Shown piece by piece: positions 37,024 through 46,720 of a stretch of DNA of 64,000 nt (its first letter is position 1; each line of letters starts with the position of its first letter). Source of the DNA: Trichomonas vaginalis G3. Taxonomy: Eukaryota > Parabasalia > Trichomonadida > Trichomonadidae. A program made the translations under genes and the position numbers. The stretch spans positions 33,929,896-33,993,895 of the forward strand of contig NC_067206.1 of the NCBI RefSeq assembly GCF_026262505.1, given 5' to 3'. The notes beneath the pieces were generated by a model. It saw nothing but the letters and a program-made list of their open reading frames with translations, was not told the origin of the DNA and did no database searches.

Positions 37024-37296
37024 ATGAGTGACAACGAAGCATCCAAGAGTCCAGACGATGAATATAAAAAGAAACTAAACAAAATTAAATCAAAAATATG
37101 CTATTACAAAAAGAAGCCGCAATGTGGTGGGGTTGAAAACGATAAAGAGAGGAAAGAAATAATAGAAAAATTAGAAACTTACCGTTCAATCCTTAAACTG
37201 AGTGAAGCAAAAATAAAAGAATTTAATAGAATAAATAAATTGATTGGAAGGGATGAATTTAATAAAGATGAATTTTTAAACTCAATCCAAATTTAA
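37024..37296 (+). CDS. Small charged protein of Polinton B
   Basis: A 90-residue protein (MSDNEASKSPDDEYKKKLNK), Lys/Glu-rich and helical, with one YKKKPQCGGV turn. ATG follows TTTTTTTATTTCGTAAGAA (start motif). Immediately downstream of the integrase locus. Function unknown. Confidence 0.5.
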   Translation: MSDNEASKSPDDEYKKKLNKIKSKICYYKKKPQCGGVENDKERKEIIEKLETYRSILKLSEAKIKEFNRINKLIGRDEFNKDEFLNSIQI

Positions 37297-37313
37297 TTTT
37301 TATTCCTCTTCCG

Positions 37314-37481
37314 TCAATGGTTTCCCGAACCCTTCTGGGTTCTTCTTTCCATCATTACTGCATAACCACATCTTCTCAGTTTTTGTGGTTTGTTGTTGTT
37401 TTTAATTAGTTTTTGCATCATTTTTATCATTTCCTCCCTTGTTATGATTCGTGGTAAATTTTGAGCTTGTGGGGTGTCCAT
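37314..37481 (-). CDS. Small basic protein of Polinton B
   Basis: A 55-residue frame starting MDTPQAQNLPRIITREEMIK, with a basic C-terminal part (KPQKLRRCGYAVMMERRTQK). Its ATG at 37481 is preceded on the minus strand by AATTTTATTTTTATATAA, the same start motif as real genes of the element, which supports expression. Convergent with 37024-37296. Function unknown. Confidence 0.45.
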   Translation of the reverse strand: MDTPQAQNLPRIITREEMIKMMQKLIKNNNKPQKLRRCGYAVMMERRTQKGSGNH

Positions 37482-37494
37482 TTATATAAAAATA

Positions 37495-38126
37495 AAATTT
37501 TGTTATCAGTAATGTTATCGTCAATGATTTCATCGTTAATGCTTTTGTCATGATTTCATCGTGAATGCTTTTGTCAAACTTAAACGTGAATGTTATCGTC
37601 AAACTTAAACGTGAATGTTATCGTCAAACTTAAACGTGAATGCTTTTGTCATGATTTCATCGTGAATGCTTTTGTCAAACTTAAACGTGAATGTTATCGT
37701 CAAACTTAAACGTGAATGTTATCGTCAAACTTAAACGTGAATGTTATCGTAATGTTATCGTTAATGGTTTGTCATGATGTTATCGTTAATGCTTTTGTCA
37801 TGATTTCATCGTGAATGCTTTTGTCAAACTTAAACGTAATGAGTGTAAATGACCCAAAATAATGTTTAGGTGAAGTGGTGAGATCTCACCTCTTTTTTCA
37901 CCCTCATGAATTTTCACCAAATATGATGTTATCGTCATGATTTCATCGTTAATGGTTTTGTCAAACTTAAACGTTAATGCTTTTGTCATGATTTCATCGT
38001 GAATGCTTTTGTCAAACTTAAACGTAATGAGTGTAAATGACCCAAAATAATGTTTAGGTGAAGTGGTGAGATCTCACCTCTTTTTTCACCTTTTTTTTCA
38101 CCCTCATGAATTTTCACCAAAAATAA
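37495..38126. repeat. Left iteron array of the Polinton B cassette
   Basis: Repeats of GTCAAACTTAAACGTGAATG, ATGTTATCGTC and GTCATGATTTCATCGTGAATG surround two AGATCT units with GGTGAGATCTCACC at 37877-37890 and 38065-38078. The larger unit (AATGAGTGTAAATGACCC... to TTTTCACC) occurs twice about 188 bp apart. Orientation is opposite to the array at 40010-41060. Frames crossing it are repeat-derived and not called. Confidence 0.85.
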
Positions 38127-38210
38127 TGATTTGTCATACTGTTTGTACTCATATTCTTCATTTATAGCTTCATGGACTATAACTGTTGTTGTGTTCTCTG
38201 ATGTTGTCAT
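38127..38210 (-). pseudogene. Fragment of the second KilA-N cargo gene
   Basis: About 27 residues (TTSENTTTVIVHEAINEEYE) match the N-terminus of the Polinton A KilA-N protein at 14564-15349, in the same order relative to the GIY-YIG gene. The rest of the gene is absent and repeat array follows. Confidence 0.7.
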
Positions 38211-38218
38211 TACTGTCT

Positions 38219-38830
38219 TTACATGTATTTTTCAGCAACTTCGTCAAATAATTTTATAGCTTTATCTATCTCATCTACTTCAAACGTTTCTTTACCTTTC
38301 GTGGGAGCACCATACATTTTCTCAAACTTTTCAAGTAGTTCTGTTTCAGCAGCTCTCATATCATTAACGAACACAACCTTGACTCTATTGACTGTAGAGT
38401 CATATCTTTGAGTTATATTATATGTTCTTCCTATCTTATATCTCTTTGTATTGAAGTCCTTCGGTTTCTGAACGATGTAAAGTAAGCCTTCACTGCAACG
38501 TTCCGTATCGAATGAACCATAAGTTATGAAGTTATATCCAACAACTGGGTCAATCCATAGAAGAATTATCGGTATAAGACTTTTGTCGATGAGATATGCT
38601 GTAGTTCCATAGAATCTTACTGATATCATAAGCTCAGGATTTCTTGTCAAAATTTTCTGAGTAGAAGCAATTCTAACCCAGTCCTTTGTTTTCTTTCCAG
38701 ATGGTGTTAGAATGTCTGACAAAGAATATTTGTTGTATTTCTTTGAGTATCTTACGTTTAAATCACCAATTCTAACCACTTTGGTGTCATTGTCAATCTT
38801 TCTAACTGTTTCAAACTCAATGTTTGTCAT
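38219..38830 (-). CDS. KilA-N plus GIY-YIG (T5orf172-like) cargo protein
   Basis: A 203-residue protein, about 96% identical to Polinton A 13864-14475. It has a KilA-N-like N-terminus, a C-terminal GLLYIVQKPKD...YKIGRTYNITQRY GIY-YIG-like half and the AAETELLEKFEKMYG helix. The frame is intact. Such similarity contrasts with the motif-level similarity of polB and ATPase between the elements, so this gene was exchanged recently. ATG follows TTTTATTTCGTATGTAAGAACAG. Confidence 0.78.
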   Translation of the reverse strand: MTNIEFETVRKIDNDTKVVRIGDLNVRYSKKYNKYSLSDILTPSGKKTKDWVRIASTQKILTRNPELMISVRFYGTTAYLIDKSLIPIILLWIDPVVGYNFITYGSFDTERCSEGLLYIVQKPKDFNTKRYKIGRTYNITQRYDSTVNRVKVVFVNDMRAAETELLEKFEKMYGAPTKGKETFEVDEIDKAIKLFDEVAEKYM

Positions 38831-38996
38831 TTCTGTTCTTACATACGAAATAAAAATTTTTCTTAGAAAAAAATTAGCGTTATTTTTGCAACTGTTTCAA
38901 ACTCAATGTTTGTCATTTCTGTTCTTACATACGAAATAAAAATAATTTAGGTGAAGTGGTGAGATCTCACCTCTTTTTTCACCTCTTTTTTCACAA
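38805..38996. repeat. Duplicated gene-start segment plus AGATCT unit
   Basis: About 55 bp covering the start of the KilA-N/GIY-YIG gene and its leader (CAACTGTTTCAAACTCAATG... to CGAAATAAAAA) occur twice, near 38805-38858 and 38888-38942. An AGATCT unit with GGTGAGATCTCACC at 38958-38971 and TTTTTTCACC iterons follows. The duplication looks like a scar of cassette joining. Confidence 0.7.
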
Positions 38997-39935
38997 GCGT
39001 TTTACATGAATTGTATGATGTATATTTGAAATCCTAAACAATTTCGTAGCTTCTATTTCTTCTTTTAGTACATCGAATATTTTAACAATGCCGAAAGTCT
39101 CTTTATATTTCTTCTTGACGTCAGACAGAAGGAAATCTTCTGCTGTTGGATAGTTTTTGTTCAGAAATGCTAACATGTCCATTTTATTTTCTGCTGGTTT
39201 TTCTGCTTCTTTCTTTAAGTCTGCATAGTCGTTTCGCATTCTTTCTATCTCTTTGACGGAGTAGTTATATTTCCTCATTGCTGCTTTACATTTAGAACAT
39301 TGTGGATTCATTTTTGCGTTATACATTGAAATAAAACCAGCTAGAACAACCAAGGCGTCAATGGTTTTCTTTAACTCAAACAAAGCGGGTCTTATTTGTT
39401 TGTTCCATACTTTGCCTCTTCTATCTTTATCTCTTATTTCCCAAACACATTCTGCAACTAATGAAACAAAGTTGTCGTATGTCTTAAATTCTTCGGATTT
39501 GTAAAGGTCAGAGATGTTCTTATATACCATGTCGCAATCTTTGTCCATAACTTTATGGTTGCAATGAAAACCAAGGAATTCATAATTTACTTTACGTATG
39601 AATTTCTTAATTTCTACTGAGTCAGTTACTTTGACTTCAATTTCGTCGAAATCGGGAATAGTTAGTTTTTGCTGCTGGATTTCAGGTAGTTTAGGCAAAT
39701 GGTCAATAATATCCTGCATGTCATAAAGCAACTGTTCATTTGATTCATCTTTCGCACTACAGTCTAAATTACTTGTTAAAAGTTCTTGCTTTATCTTCTG
39801 GATTTCTGTTTCAAAAGTATATGAAGAAGGAATAAAGTTTTTCATCTCTAACAACATCGATGTAGGATTCATGCCTAACGAGTTTGGTGAGGTTGTTTGA
39901 ATTGTTGTTGTTGTTGTGCCGATTGTTGAAATCAT
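38991..39935 (-). CDS. Cargo gene X: conserved unknown cassette protein
   Basis: About 314 residues from MISTIGTTTTTIQTTSPNSL. It is about 90% identical to Polinton A 12866-13747 over the shared length, including CSKCKAAMRKYNYSVKEIERM and the C-terminal KKKYKETFGIVKIFDVL. ATG 39935 follows TTTTTATTTTGTATAAAAGAT (start motif), so the B copy suggests a longer N-terminus than the ATG used for A. AGATCT units lie on both sides in opposite orientation. Family unknown. Confidence 0.7.
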   Translation of the reverse strand: MISTIGTTTTTIQTTSPNSLGMNPTSMLLEMKNFIPSSYTFETEIQKIKQELLTSNLDCSAKDESNEQLLYDMQDIIDHLPKLPEIQQQKLTIPDFDEIEVKVTDSVEIKKFIRKVNYEFLGFHCNHKVMDKDCDMVYKNISDLYKSEEFKTYDNFVSLVAECVWEIRDKDRRGKVWNKQIRPALFELKKTIDALVVLAGFISMYNAKMNPQCSKCKAAMRKYNYSVKEIERMRNDYADLKKEAEKPAENKMDMLAFLNKNYPTAEDFLLSDVKKKYKETFGIVKIFDVLKEEIEATKLFRISNIHHTIHVKRL

Positions 39936-40009
39936 ATCTTTTATACAAAATAAAAAATAAATAAAAATAAAGTTAGTTTTATTTATCTTAAGAAAATTCA
40001 TAACAAAAG

Positions 40010-41060
40010 CATGAGGTGAAAAAAGAGGTGAGATCTCACCACTTCACCTAAATTATTTTTGGGTCATTAACGATAAAGCATTAACATTTAAGTTTGACAA
40101 AAGCATTAACGATAAATCATTAACGACAAAGCATTAACGATGAAATCATTAACGACAAAGCATTCACGATGAAATCATGACAAAGCATTAACGATGAAAT
40201 CATGACAAAAGCATGAGGTGAAAAAAGAGGTGAGATCTCACCACTTCACCTAAATTATTTTTGGGTCATTAACGATAAAGCATTAACGTTTAAGTTTGAC
40301 AAAAGTATTAACGTTTAAGCTTGACAAAAGCATTCACGTTTAAGTTTGACAAAAGCATTAACGATGAAATCATTAACGTTTAAGTTTGACAAAAGCATGA
40401 GGTGAAAAAAGAGGTGAGATCTCACCACTTCACCTAAATTATTTTTGGGTCATTAACGATGAAATCATTAACGTTTAAGTTTGACAAAAGCATGAGGTGA
40501 AAAAAGAGGTGAGATCTCACCACTTCACCTAAATTATTTTTGGGTCATTAACGATAAAGCATTAACGTTTAAGTTTGACAAAAGCATTCACGTTTAAGTT
40601 TGACAAAAGCATTAACGATGAAATCATTAACGACAAAGCATTCACGATGAAATCATGACAAAAGCATTCATGACAAAAGCATGAGGTGAAAAAAGAGGTG
40701 AAAAAAGAGGTGAGATCTCACCACTTCACCTAAATTATTTTTGGGTCATTAACGATGAAATCATTAACGTTTAAGTTTGACAAAAGCATGAGGTGAAAAA
40801 AGAGGTGAAAAAAGAGGTGAGATCTCACCACTTCACCTAAATTATTTTTGGGTCATTAACGATAAAGCATTAACGTTTAAGTTTGACAAAAGCATTCACG
40901 TTTAAGTTTGACAAAAGCATTAACGATGAAATCATTAACGACAAAGCATTCACGATGAAATCATGACAAAAGCATTCATGACAAAAGCATGAGGTGAAAA
41001 AAGAGGTGAAAAAAGAGGTGAGATCTCACCACTTCACCTAAATTATTTTTGCTGAATTCA
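40010..41060. repeat. Seven-copy AGATCT iteron array of Polinton B
   Basis: GGTGAGATCTCACC occurs at 40027, 40229, 40413, 40508, 40709, 40816 and 41017. Spacings alternate between ~184-202 and ~95-107 bp. Each copy is embedded in GCATGAGGTGAAAAAAGAGG (one or two iterons) and ACTTCACCTAAATTATTTTT, separated by strings of CATTAACGATGAAATCATTAACG and GTTTAAGTTTGACAAAAGCA words. No coding capacity. It separates the cargo cassette from the fibre gene. Confidence 0.92.
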
Positions 41061-41097
41061 ACAACAAAATGAACGAGGTCAGGATGTCATGTTGTCA

Positions 41098-42999
41098 TCA
41101 ATGAACTCTATACCATGCGAATACAGTCATAAATGGTGGCATATAATCTTCACCCGAGCCTGTTGGATTTGTTGTGAAAGTATGTGAATGATTTCCTCCC
41201 GGTTCAGTTTGTCGAAAAGTCTTTTTTGTTGAATGGTTATAATCTGGAGATAAAACGTCATTGCCAGCTTCATACTCTGAGTTGTATAATGGGTGATCTC
41301 TTAATGAGTGTCTATGGTCGCCAGAAAAGTTTGTAGTTCCTGTATGAGTGTGTGGTGGAAGGTTTGCTTCTTTAATTTTCTTCGAACCTCCTGTTTCCTT
41401 TGAAGAGTTTGCACAATACAAAAACCTGTCGACTATTTGTTCCCATGCACCAACACCAAACATTACTTGAGGACCTTTTGCATCCATAGATGTATAAATA
41501 GAACCTACTGGGTTCATTAAATCAAACATATGAGATATTATAGGATTGTCTCTTTTGAACTTAAAATATAATGCAACTATTTCAGGTTTCTTCTGGTTTG
41601 TGTCGGAATATTTTTTATAATATAATCTTATGTTTTCAGGGTAGGTAAAGTCTTGACTATAATATTTATTTCTGTCATCTGTATAATAATATACTATTCT
41701 CGTTTTTTCTATTGCATTATATCTTTTATATCTATAATAATCTAAATATAATGTTAGCTTTTGTTCATCTACATGCGGTGTTCTGTCGTCATCTCCATAG
41801 TCATAATAATATGGTGCTGGAGCTGGGTCAGGCAATGTCATATCTGCCATTTCATAAACTCTTAAATATTCCTTTTGTTCGTCTTCATATAAGTTTAAGT
41901 AGCAGTTGTTGTCTAATGGAACTTTAACTTGTGCACCATCATTCTTTTTATAGCTTACATACATTTCATTGTTATTTTTCGGAATGAGTTTCCACCGTAT
42001 ACCATTTTTTAAGGACTGTACAAACTGCCATCTAAAATATTTATTTTCTTCATTGACAGAAAAGTCGCCAACAATAGTTTCAATATTTTTTGTTGTTCCT
42101 TTCAAACTTTGGTATATTTCGTTAACATAAGTTTTATCTGCCTTCTTATCATATAAATCTTGAACAGTGAATTTAACATTATTTTCATCCTTCATGATAT
42201 AAACATTTTTACACTTAATTTTTTTATTCGTTGTTATGTTTTCATCCGATGTTAAACCTTGTGGAAAGTTAGGAGGTTTATAATATAATGCATCCCCACC
42301 ACTTCCCTCAACCGTTCCTTCAATACTTTCTATAGCAACAGTTGAGAAGAAGTTATGTGTATGTTCTTTATCCGCTTTCTTCTCTAACTCATCGTTAACA
42401 TAAGTTTTATCCGCTTTAAGGTCTAAACATCCTGAAACCCATCCTGTATCAGTTTTAGTTTTAAAAATCTTCGATGTCCATTCATGATACCATTCAACCA
42501 TTTCTTTAATTTCATTATCTTTTTCATCAACATAAACCAAATTTGCTTTCTTCTCTAACTTACTAGCCACATATTCCTTATCCGCTTTCTTCTCTAACTC
42601 ATCGTTAACATAAGTTTTATCTGCTTTCTTCATTATGTCATTTAGGAAACCTTCTATGAATTTCTCATTTAAATTAAATCTTCCAATCTTCAAAACTTTA
42701 GGAAATGCATTTAATGCGTAATATCTCTGTTCTTCTGGTGGAATTGATGTTATATCATCCGTTATTCCTTTAATTTTTGAATTCATAAATAAAATTTCTT
42801 TTATATTTGATATCACTGCACCACCTTTGCAAACGAATTCGAAATGGTCATTTTTCAATACTATCTCCAAATCTCCATATTTCAACCTTTGCGTTTGTTC
42901 TGCCGTCTTTGAATTATATGCATATGTGGCGTATGTAACGGTTTGAAGGACTGGGGTGCTTTGTGTCTTAAGTTGTTGTGGTTGCTGTTGTTTAATCAT
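41098..42999 (-). CDS. Fibre protein with phage-like collar/tip domain, Polinton B
   Basis: A 633-residue protein. The N-terminal YATYAYNSKTAEQTQRLKYG is an anchor-like region shared with Polinton A 8419-10005. The shaft has repeated KKADKTYVNDELEKKADKEY units. A Tyr/Asp-rich beta region follows (~350-480). The C-terminal ~130 residues carry PVGSIYTSM, GAWEQIVDRFLYCA, TGGSKK, HTHTG, GDHRHS, GNHSHTF and PPFMTVFAWYRVH. The tip is about 92% identical in DNA to that of A. Role: likely receptor binding. Intact. Confidence 0.82.
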   Translation of the reverse strand: MIKQQQPQQLKTQSTPVLQTVTYATYAYNSKTAEQTQRLKYGDLEIVLKNDHFEFVCKGGAVISNIKEILFMNSKIKGITDDITSIPPEEQRYYALNAFPKVLKIGRFNLNEKFIEGFLNDIMKKADKTYVNDELEKKADKEYVASKLEKKANLVYVDEKDNEIKEMVEWYHEWTSKIFKTKTDTGWVSGCLDLKADKTYVNDELEKKADKEHTHNFFSTVAIESIEGTVEGSGGDALYYKPPNFPQGLTSDENITTNKKIKCKNVYIMKDENNVKFTVQDLYDKKADKTYVNEIYQSLKGTTKNIETIVGDFSVNEENKYFRWQFVQSLKNGIRWKLIPKNNNEMYVSYKKNDGAQVKVPLDNNCYLNLYEDEQKEYLRVYEMADMTLPDPAPAPYYYDYGDDDRTPHVDEQKLTLYLDYYRYKRYNAIEKTRIVYYYTDDRNKYYSQDFTYPENIRLYYKKYSDTNQKKPEIVALYFKFKRDNPIISHMFDLMNPVGSIYTSMDAKGPQVMFGVGAWEQIVDRFLYCANSSKETGGSKKIKEANLPPHTHTGTTNFSGDHRHSLRDHPLYNSEYEAGNDVLSPDYNHSTKKTFRQTEPGGNHSHTFTTNPTGSGEDYMPPFMTVFAWYRVH

Positions 43000-43023
43000 T
43001 TATTACGATTTAAAAATAAATAT

Positions 43024-43734
43024 TTAATCCGTTATCTCATCAGCTATTTTCTCTATTTGAAATTGCCATAATATTTCATTCATAAATTCTAAATCACAAT
43101 CAAATAGGTCAGTTATTCTAAATTTAATATTTGATAAATCTTTTGAATGAAGAATAAATGAATTCCCGGATAATTGAAACGGATATGATAAAGAAAATAT
43201 GTTTAAGTTGATGGATAAAATGTTTTGTATTGATGGGTAAGAGTTAGGGTCTAATGTTTGATGTGAAAATCTCATCGGGGTCTTAACTTTATCACATTTG
43301 ATTAAAATGAAATTGGAACCAGTGTCAGAATACAAAACATCCCCAACATCTTTTTCAAAATTTAATATCCCCAACAATAAACGAAGATGAGGAGTACAAA
43401 ATTTAATTTTCAGCGGAAATTTAATAAGGTTATTTATTTCATCAAGTTCAAAAAGTTTATCAGGTTTTGATTTAAAATTTTCTTCATACCATACGATAAA
43501 TGATTCATTTAAATAACTTAAAATCGTGTTAATATCCCATTTCGTTATCACATTATTTATATACATATCATACGTTTTTTCATGGCCATCTTTAATAAAT
43601 GATATATAATCTGAAGGGTCTAAAAGAATGGGATTAAATTTACCACTCACAGAAACGAGAGTAACATTATAAATTCCGCTAACTGTTAAATTTAATTCAC
43701 AACTATTATTCGAAATAATATTGATAATTGACAT
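43024..43734 (-). CDS. Minor structural protein of Polinton B
   Basis: A 236-residue beta-rich protein starting MSIINIISNNSCELNLTVSG. Two regions align with the broken A locus at 7627-8401, including the C-terminal LSNIKFRITDLFDCDLEF. In both elements it adjoins the fibre gene. A penton- or fibre-base-like role is inferred from position and beta-rich character. Divergent from 43754-44233 with 19 bp between start codons. Confidence 0.6.
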   Translation of the reverse strand: MSIINIISNNSCELNLTVSGIYNVTLVSVSGKFNPILLDPSDYISFIKDGHEKTYDMYINNVITKWDINTILSYLNESFIVWYEENFKSKPDKLFELDEINNLIKFPLKIKFCTPHLRLLLGILNFEKDVGDVLYSDTGSNFILIKCDKVKTPMRFSHQTLDPNSYPSIQNILSINLNIFSLSYPFQLSGNSFILHSKDLSNIKFRITDLFDCDLEFMNEILWQFQIEKIADEITD

Positions 43735-43753
43735 TTTTATTACGATTAAAAAT

Positions 43754-44233
43754 ATGGTAAAGCGTTATTTTCCAGTGATAAATAAAACTAGAATAAGATT
43801 ACCTCAAGAATTCATAAATTCAACGAATAAGAAATTCATTCATGTTATAAATTTTAGTGTTTTCAGAAAATATGAGTCGATGTCATATTCATCAACAGGT
43901 TATATTTCACTTCATTCAAATTTAGTTCAATCAAACCCATATAATGACCATTTCATAAGATTTTCAGATGGTATTAAAAATGTAATTGATAGATTAAAAT
44001 ATGAACAGATTGACAATATCGAATTTTTGGAATTTTGGTTTAAATATCCCGATGGAAAAAAGATTGAAGTTAAAGATAAAGCTGATACTATAACAAAAAC
44101 AATTACAATGACCGATCCGGATAGTGGGGAACAAAAAGAAATAAAACAAACGATAGAAACTGGTGAAAGGTCAATTATTATTGATTATGATTCAAAGGAT
44201 TATTATTCGATAATGTTAATGCTTGAATATTAA
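43754..44233 (+). CDS. Minor structural protein of Polinton B (P-[WF]-[IV] family)
   Basis: A 159-residue protein from MVKRYFPVINKTRIRLPQEF. The LPQEFINSTNKKFIHVINF segment resembles the N-terminal segments of the A proteins at 4504-5488 and 20142-20989. A long charged beta-hairpin region follows (GEQKEIKQTIETGERSIIID). ATG 43754 is favoured over upstream in-frame ATGs because it follows TTTTTATTACGATTAAAAAT, the start motif. Function inferred as structural. Confidence 0.5.
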   Translation: MVKRYFPVINKTRIRLPQEFINSTNKKFIHVINFSVFRKYESMSYSSTGYISLHSNLVQSNPYNDHFIRFSDGIKNVIDRLKYEQIDNIEFLEFWFKYPDGKKIEVKDKADTITKTITMTDPDSGEQKEIKQTIETGERSIIIDYDSKDYYSIMLMLEY

Positions 44234-44895
44234 ATAGCCTTAACAAAGAATTTTTCAAGTGATATTTTATATTCATCAACTATTTTATTATAAATATCAT
44301 TATATGTTAAATGAAGTTCAGTTGTTGTTCCGTTCTTTGATATCTTAATTGTGCTAATATCCTTTATAGGATTTATTTTTGCAACTGTTCCGCAGCATGA
44401 AACCTCATCATCTATGAAAAATTGAATCTTAACGTCTGAATCTTGAACATCACAAAGAATGGCGATAATGTGAATTAATGATTCATAAGGTAAAATAATT
44501 AAACCGGATTGGTCAATTAAATTTATTATTGAATCATAATTATTAGTTATTATATCACGGTAAATTTTCATTAATTCAGAATTAATGTCTATTTTATATG
44601 GGTTCTCGATGTTTGATGAAAGAGGTGCTGGGTATCTTGGATAAGTGGGAATTTCAACGGGTTCTTTACCAGGTTCAGATAAAATGATTGGGTCTCCATC
44701 TTCTTTATTTTGCTCCTCATTCTTCGGTAAATCACGAGTTAATAAATTTGGTTGAGTTGCTGACCTTGTTAATTCAGGGCTAACATTAACTTTAACATTT
44801 TGAATAATTCGTGATTTATCATCATTTACGTTATAACCAACCGTAATCTCTGCTTTTGCGTTAGTGTTCTTTTGACCAGTGAAACGTCTTCTCAT
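44230..44895 (-). CDS. Conserved Polinton protein with CCG motif
   Basis: A 221-residue orthologue of A 6816-7430. It has a disordered N-terminal ~100 residues with Pro-rich YPRYPAPL, then the conserved helical/beta domain (SIINLIDQSGLIILPYESLI, EVSCCGTVAKI). Its last codons overlap the convergent gene at 43754-44233 by four bases. It is next to the 44929-45828 gene, as in A. Function unknown, probably virion-related. Confidence 0.6.
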   Translation of the reverse strand: MRRRFTGQKNTNAKAEITVGYNVNDDKSRIIQNVKVNVSPELTRSATQPNLLTRDLPKNEEQNKEDGDPIILSEPGKEPVEIPTYPRYPAPLSSNIENPYKIDINSELMKIYRDIITNNYDSIINLIDQSGLIILPYESLIHIIAILCDVQDSDVKIQFFIDDEVSCCGTVAKINPIKDISTIKISKNGTTTELHLTYNDIYNKIVDEYKISLEKFFVKAI

Positions 44896-44928
44896 TTATA
44901 ATCGAATAAAAAAAATATATTTAAACTT

Positions 44929-45828
44929 TTATTTTGCCGGAACTTTTGAATCTATTATTCCCTGTATTTGTTCATGAAGTTGATTTTTGGCTGTTTCATC
45001 GAAATTAATAGACCGAATATATTCATTAATTGCATTCTTATAATCATCCGATTTCTCAAATTTTCTTTTATCCGATTCCTTAACTAAATCATAAGTTAAA
45101 CCTCGTTGCTGATATAATGGTTTCTTAATTAAATCTTTGAATGCTTGAGATAAAGCACCCGATGCAATTCTTGCTACTATAATTGGTTGGAATTGCTGTT
45201 TAAGTTCATCTTTAACATTTGCGAAAACTGGATCGAATAAAGCAACTTTAAAGAATTTCTTAGCTGAAATTTCGGGTCTCATATTTGCATATTGACCATC
45301 AAACTGGTTAGAATATCGTGGTAATCCATCCGGTCCCTCTTCAATAGCATTTAATTCTTCATTGAAATAAGAATATGGATTATGACGGTATGAATTAATT
45401 GGACCATTTTCACCTTCTCCAATGTATTGTTTAACAGCTTTTCCATTTTCATCAAATTGCATAGGATAACGTTCATTATATGCTTTACGTTTAGGATAAT
45501 CGGATACAGTTAATTTATAACCATTTATGACTTTAATATTACCTTGACCATCAGTAACGAAAACTTCATTTATACCATCAGGTTTTCCATTTGGACCTGT
45601 AATGTCTGCTTCGTGTGCTTCCCAATTTGGACCATGACGTTTGGCATATGCTTGAGCTTCTGGTAATGTTAAAACATTTCTCATTTGTTTAACATCTTTT
45701 TGAAGACCAGCAACAATATGAACTAATTCATTCATTCCATCAGGAACTTTCATAGTTCTATTATATGCACCCCTTTTGTTTGTTCCTTGTTTTAATGGAA
45801 CCTGTAGAAGATTTGCTATTTCTGTCAT
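44929..45828 (-). CDS. Conserved Polinton protein, longer form
   Basis: A 299-residue protein. The N-terminal [21 protein letters not shown] is helical. The middle [21 protein letters not shown] and NERYPMQFD match A 6389-6790. The C-terminal half ([26 protein letters not shown]-like helices to [13 protein letters not shown]) has no counterpart noticed in A. Lies between the ATPase and the CCG-motif gene. Function unknown; structural or assembly role inferred from neighbours. Confidence 0.55.
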   Translation of the reverse strand: MTEIANLLQVPLKQGTNKRGAYNRTMKVPDGMNELVHIVAGLQKDVKQMRNVLTLPEAQAYAKRHGPNWEAHEADITGPNGKPDGINEVFVTDGQGNIKVINGYKLTVSDYPKRKAYNERYPMQFDENGKAVKQYIGEGENGPINSYRHNPYSYFNEELNAIEEGPDGLPRYSNQFDGQYANMRPEISAKKFFKVALFDPVFANVKDELKQQFQPIIVARIASGALSQAFKDLIKKPLYQQRGLTYDLVKESDKRKFEKSDDYKNAINEYIRSINFDETAKNQLHEQIQGIIDSKVPAK

Positions 45829-45868
45829 GTTTAATTATAAATAAAAAATAAAAATTAATTATAAAAAG

Positions 45869-46696
45869 TTAATCAAATTTAACACCTCCTTTGTTTAAAT
45901 CAACTATTATTTTCCCATGTTCACCTAATTGCTGATATTGTGTGTAAAGTTCATTAATGCTCATTGGTAAATTCACTTGATAAAGCATAACGTTCAACTG
46001 TTGACGACTAAACCCACTGAAAATGAAAAGGGTTGATAGATTTGATTTAATGTTTGTGCTTAATGCTTTGAAATATTGAACAGCCATAAAGAATGAACAC
46101 TGAATGTGTCGACATTGAGTTAATAACTGATTAAAATATGATTTCTCATTTGTTATTAGTTTTGATTTCACCGCATCATCTAGAAAAATGAGTGAATGCA
46201 AAAATTCTCTATCAAAATTTGAAATAGAAAGTGTTTCAAATAATTCATCCCGTTGTTTATCAATAATTTTATCCTCTAATCCTTGCTTCTTGATTGTATT
46301 ATATAATTCTTTATACATTAAAAAGTTTTTTAAATAATCTTCTGCTTCTTCTTGTGATAAATAAATAATTGGAATTTTGATTAAATGCTTTAAAGATTCA
46401 AATGTATCATCTGAAGGTGAACCTGAACGGTTGATATAAATTAACACATGTGAATAGGGGGAAGTGTTAGCAATAATGATAATTTGTTTTAATATCGTTA
46501 ATGTTTTACCTTTATTTTGTTTACCAATTGCTGCAGTGATTGAATTTAAGTAACATTCAGAATATGGAATTTTCATTAATTTTTCCTTAGATAGAGCATT
46601 TCTATTATCACTCAATGCTTCATTAATCATATCATCTACGTATGTATTATATACTCCCGCTAATTCTTCATAAGGGGTGGATGAATTTAAATCCAT
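45869..46696 (-). CDS. Genome-packaging ATPase of Polinton B
   Basis: A 275-residue P-loop ATPase. Walker A is AAIGKQNKGKTLT at about residues 57-69 and Walker B is LIFLDDAVKSKL at about 168-179. QCRHIQCSFFMAVQYFKALS forms the sensor-like strand, and FIFSGFSRQQLNVM parallels VIFQGFSRYDIELI in the A enzyme. This is the FtsK/HerA-like packaging ATPase. Located directly downstream of the capsid gene on the same strand. Intact. Confidence 0.82.
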   Translation of the reverse strand: MDLNSSTPYEELAGVYNTYVDDMINEALSDNRNALSKEKLMKIPYSECYLNSITAAIGKQNKGKTLTILKQIIIIANTSPYSHVLIYINRSGSPSDDTFESLKHLIKIPIIYLSQEEAEDYLKNFLMYKELYNTIKKQGLEDKIIDKQRDELFETLSISNFDREFLHSLIFLDDAVKSKLITNEKSYFNQLLTQCRHIQCSFFMAVQYFKALSTNIKSNLSTLFIFSGFSRQQLNVMLYQVNLPMSINELYTQYQQLGEHGKIIVDLNKGGVKFD

Positions 46697-46720
46697 TTAA
46701 TCAAAAATAAATTTATAATT

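Noticed and set aside
37402-38210. Several frames made of repeated FKFDKSIHDEIMTKA-like peptides
   Set aside because: They are translations of the iteron array, with no independent coding signal.
37495-41060. CRISPR-like regular repeats
   Set aside because: The repeats are long, palindromic and separated by other repeated words rather than unique spacers. The context is a eukaryotic Polinton.
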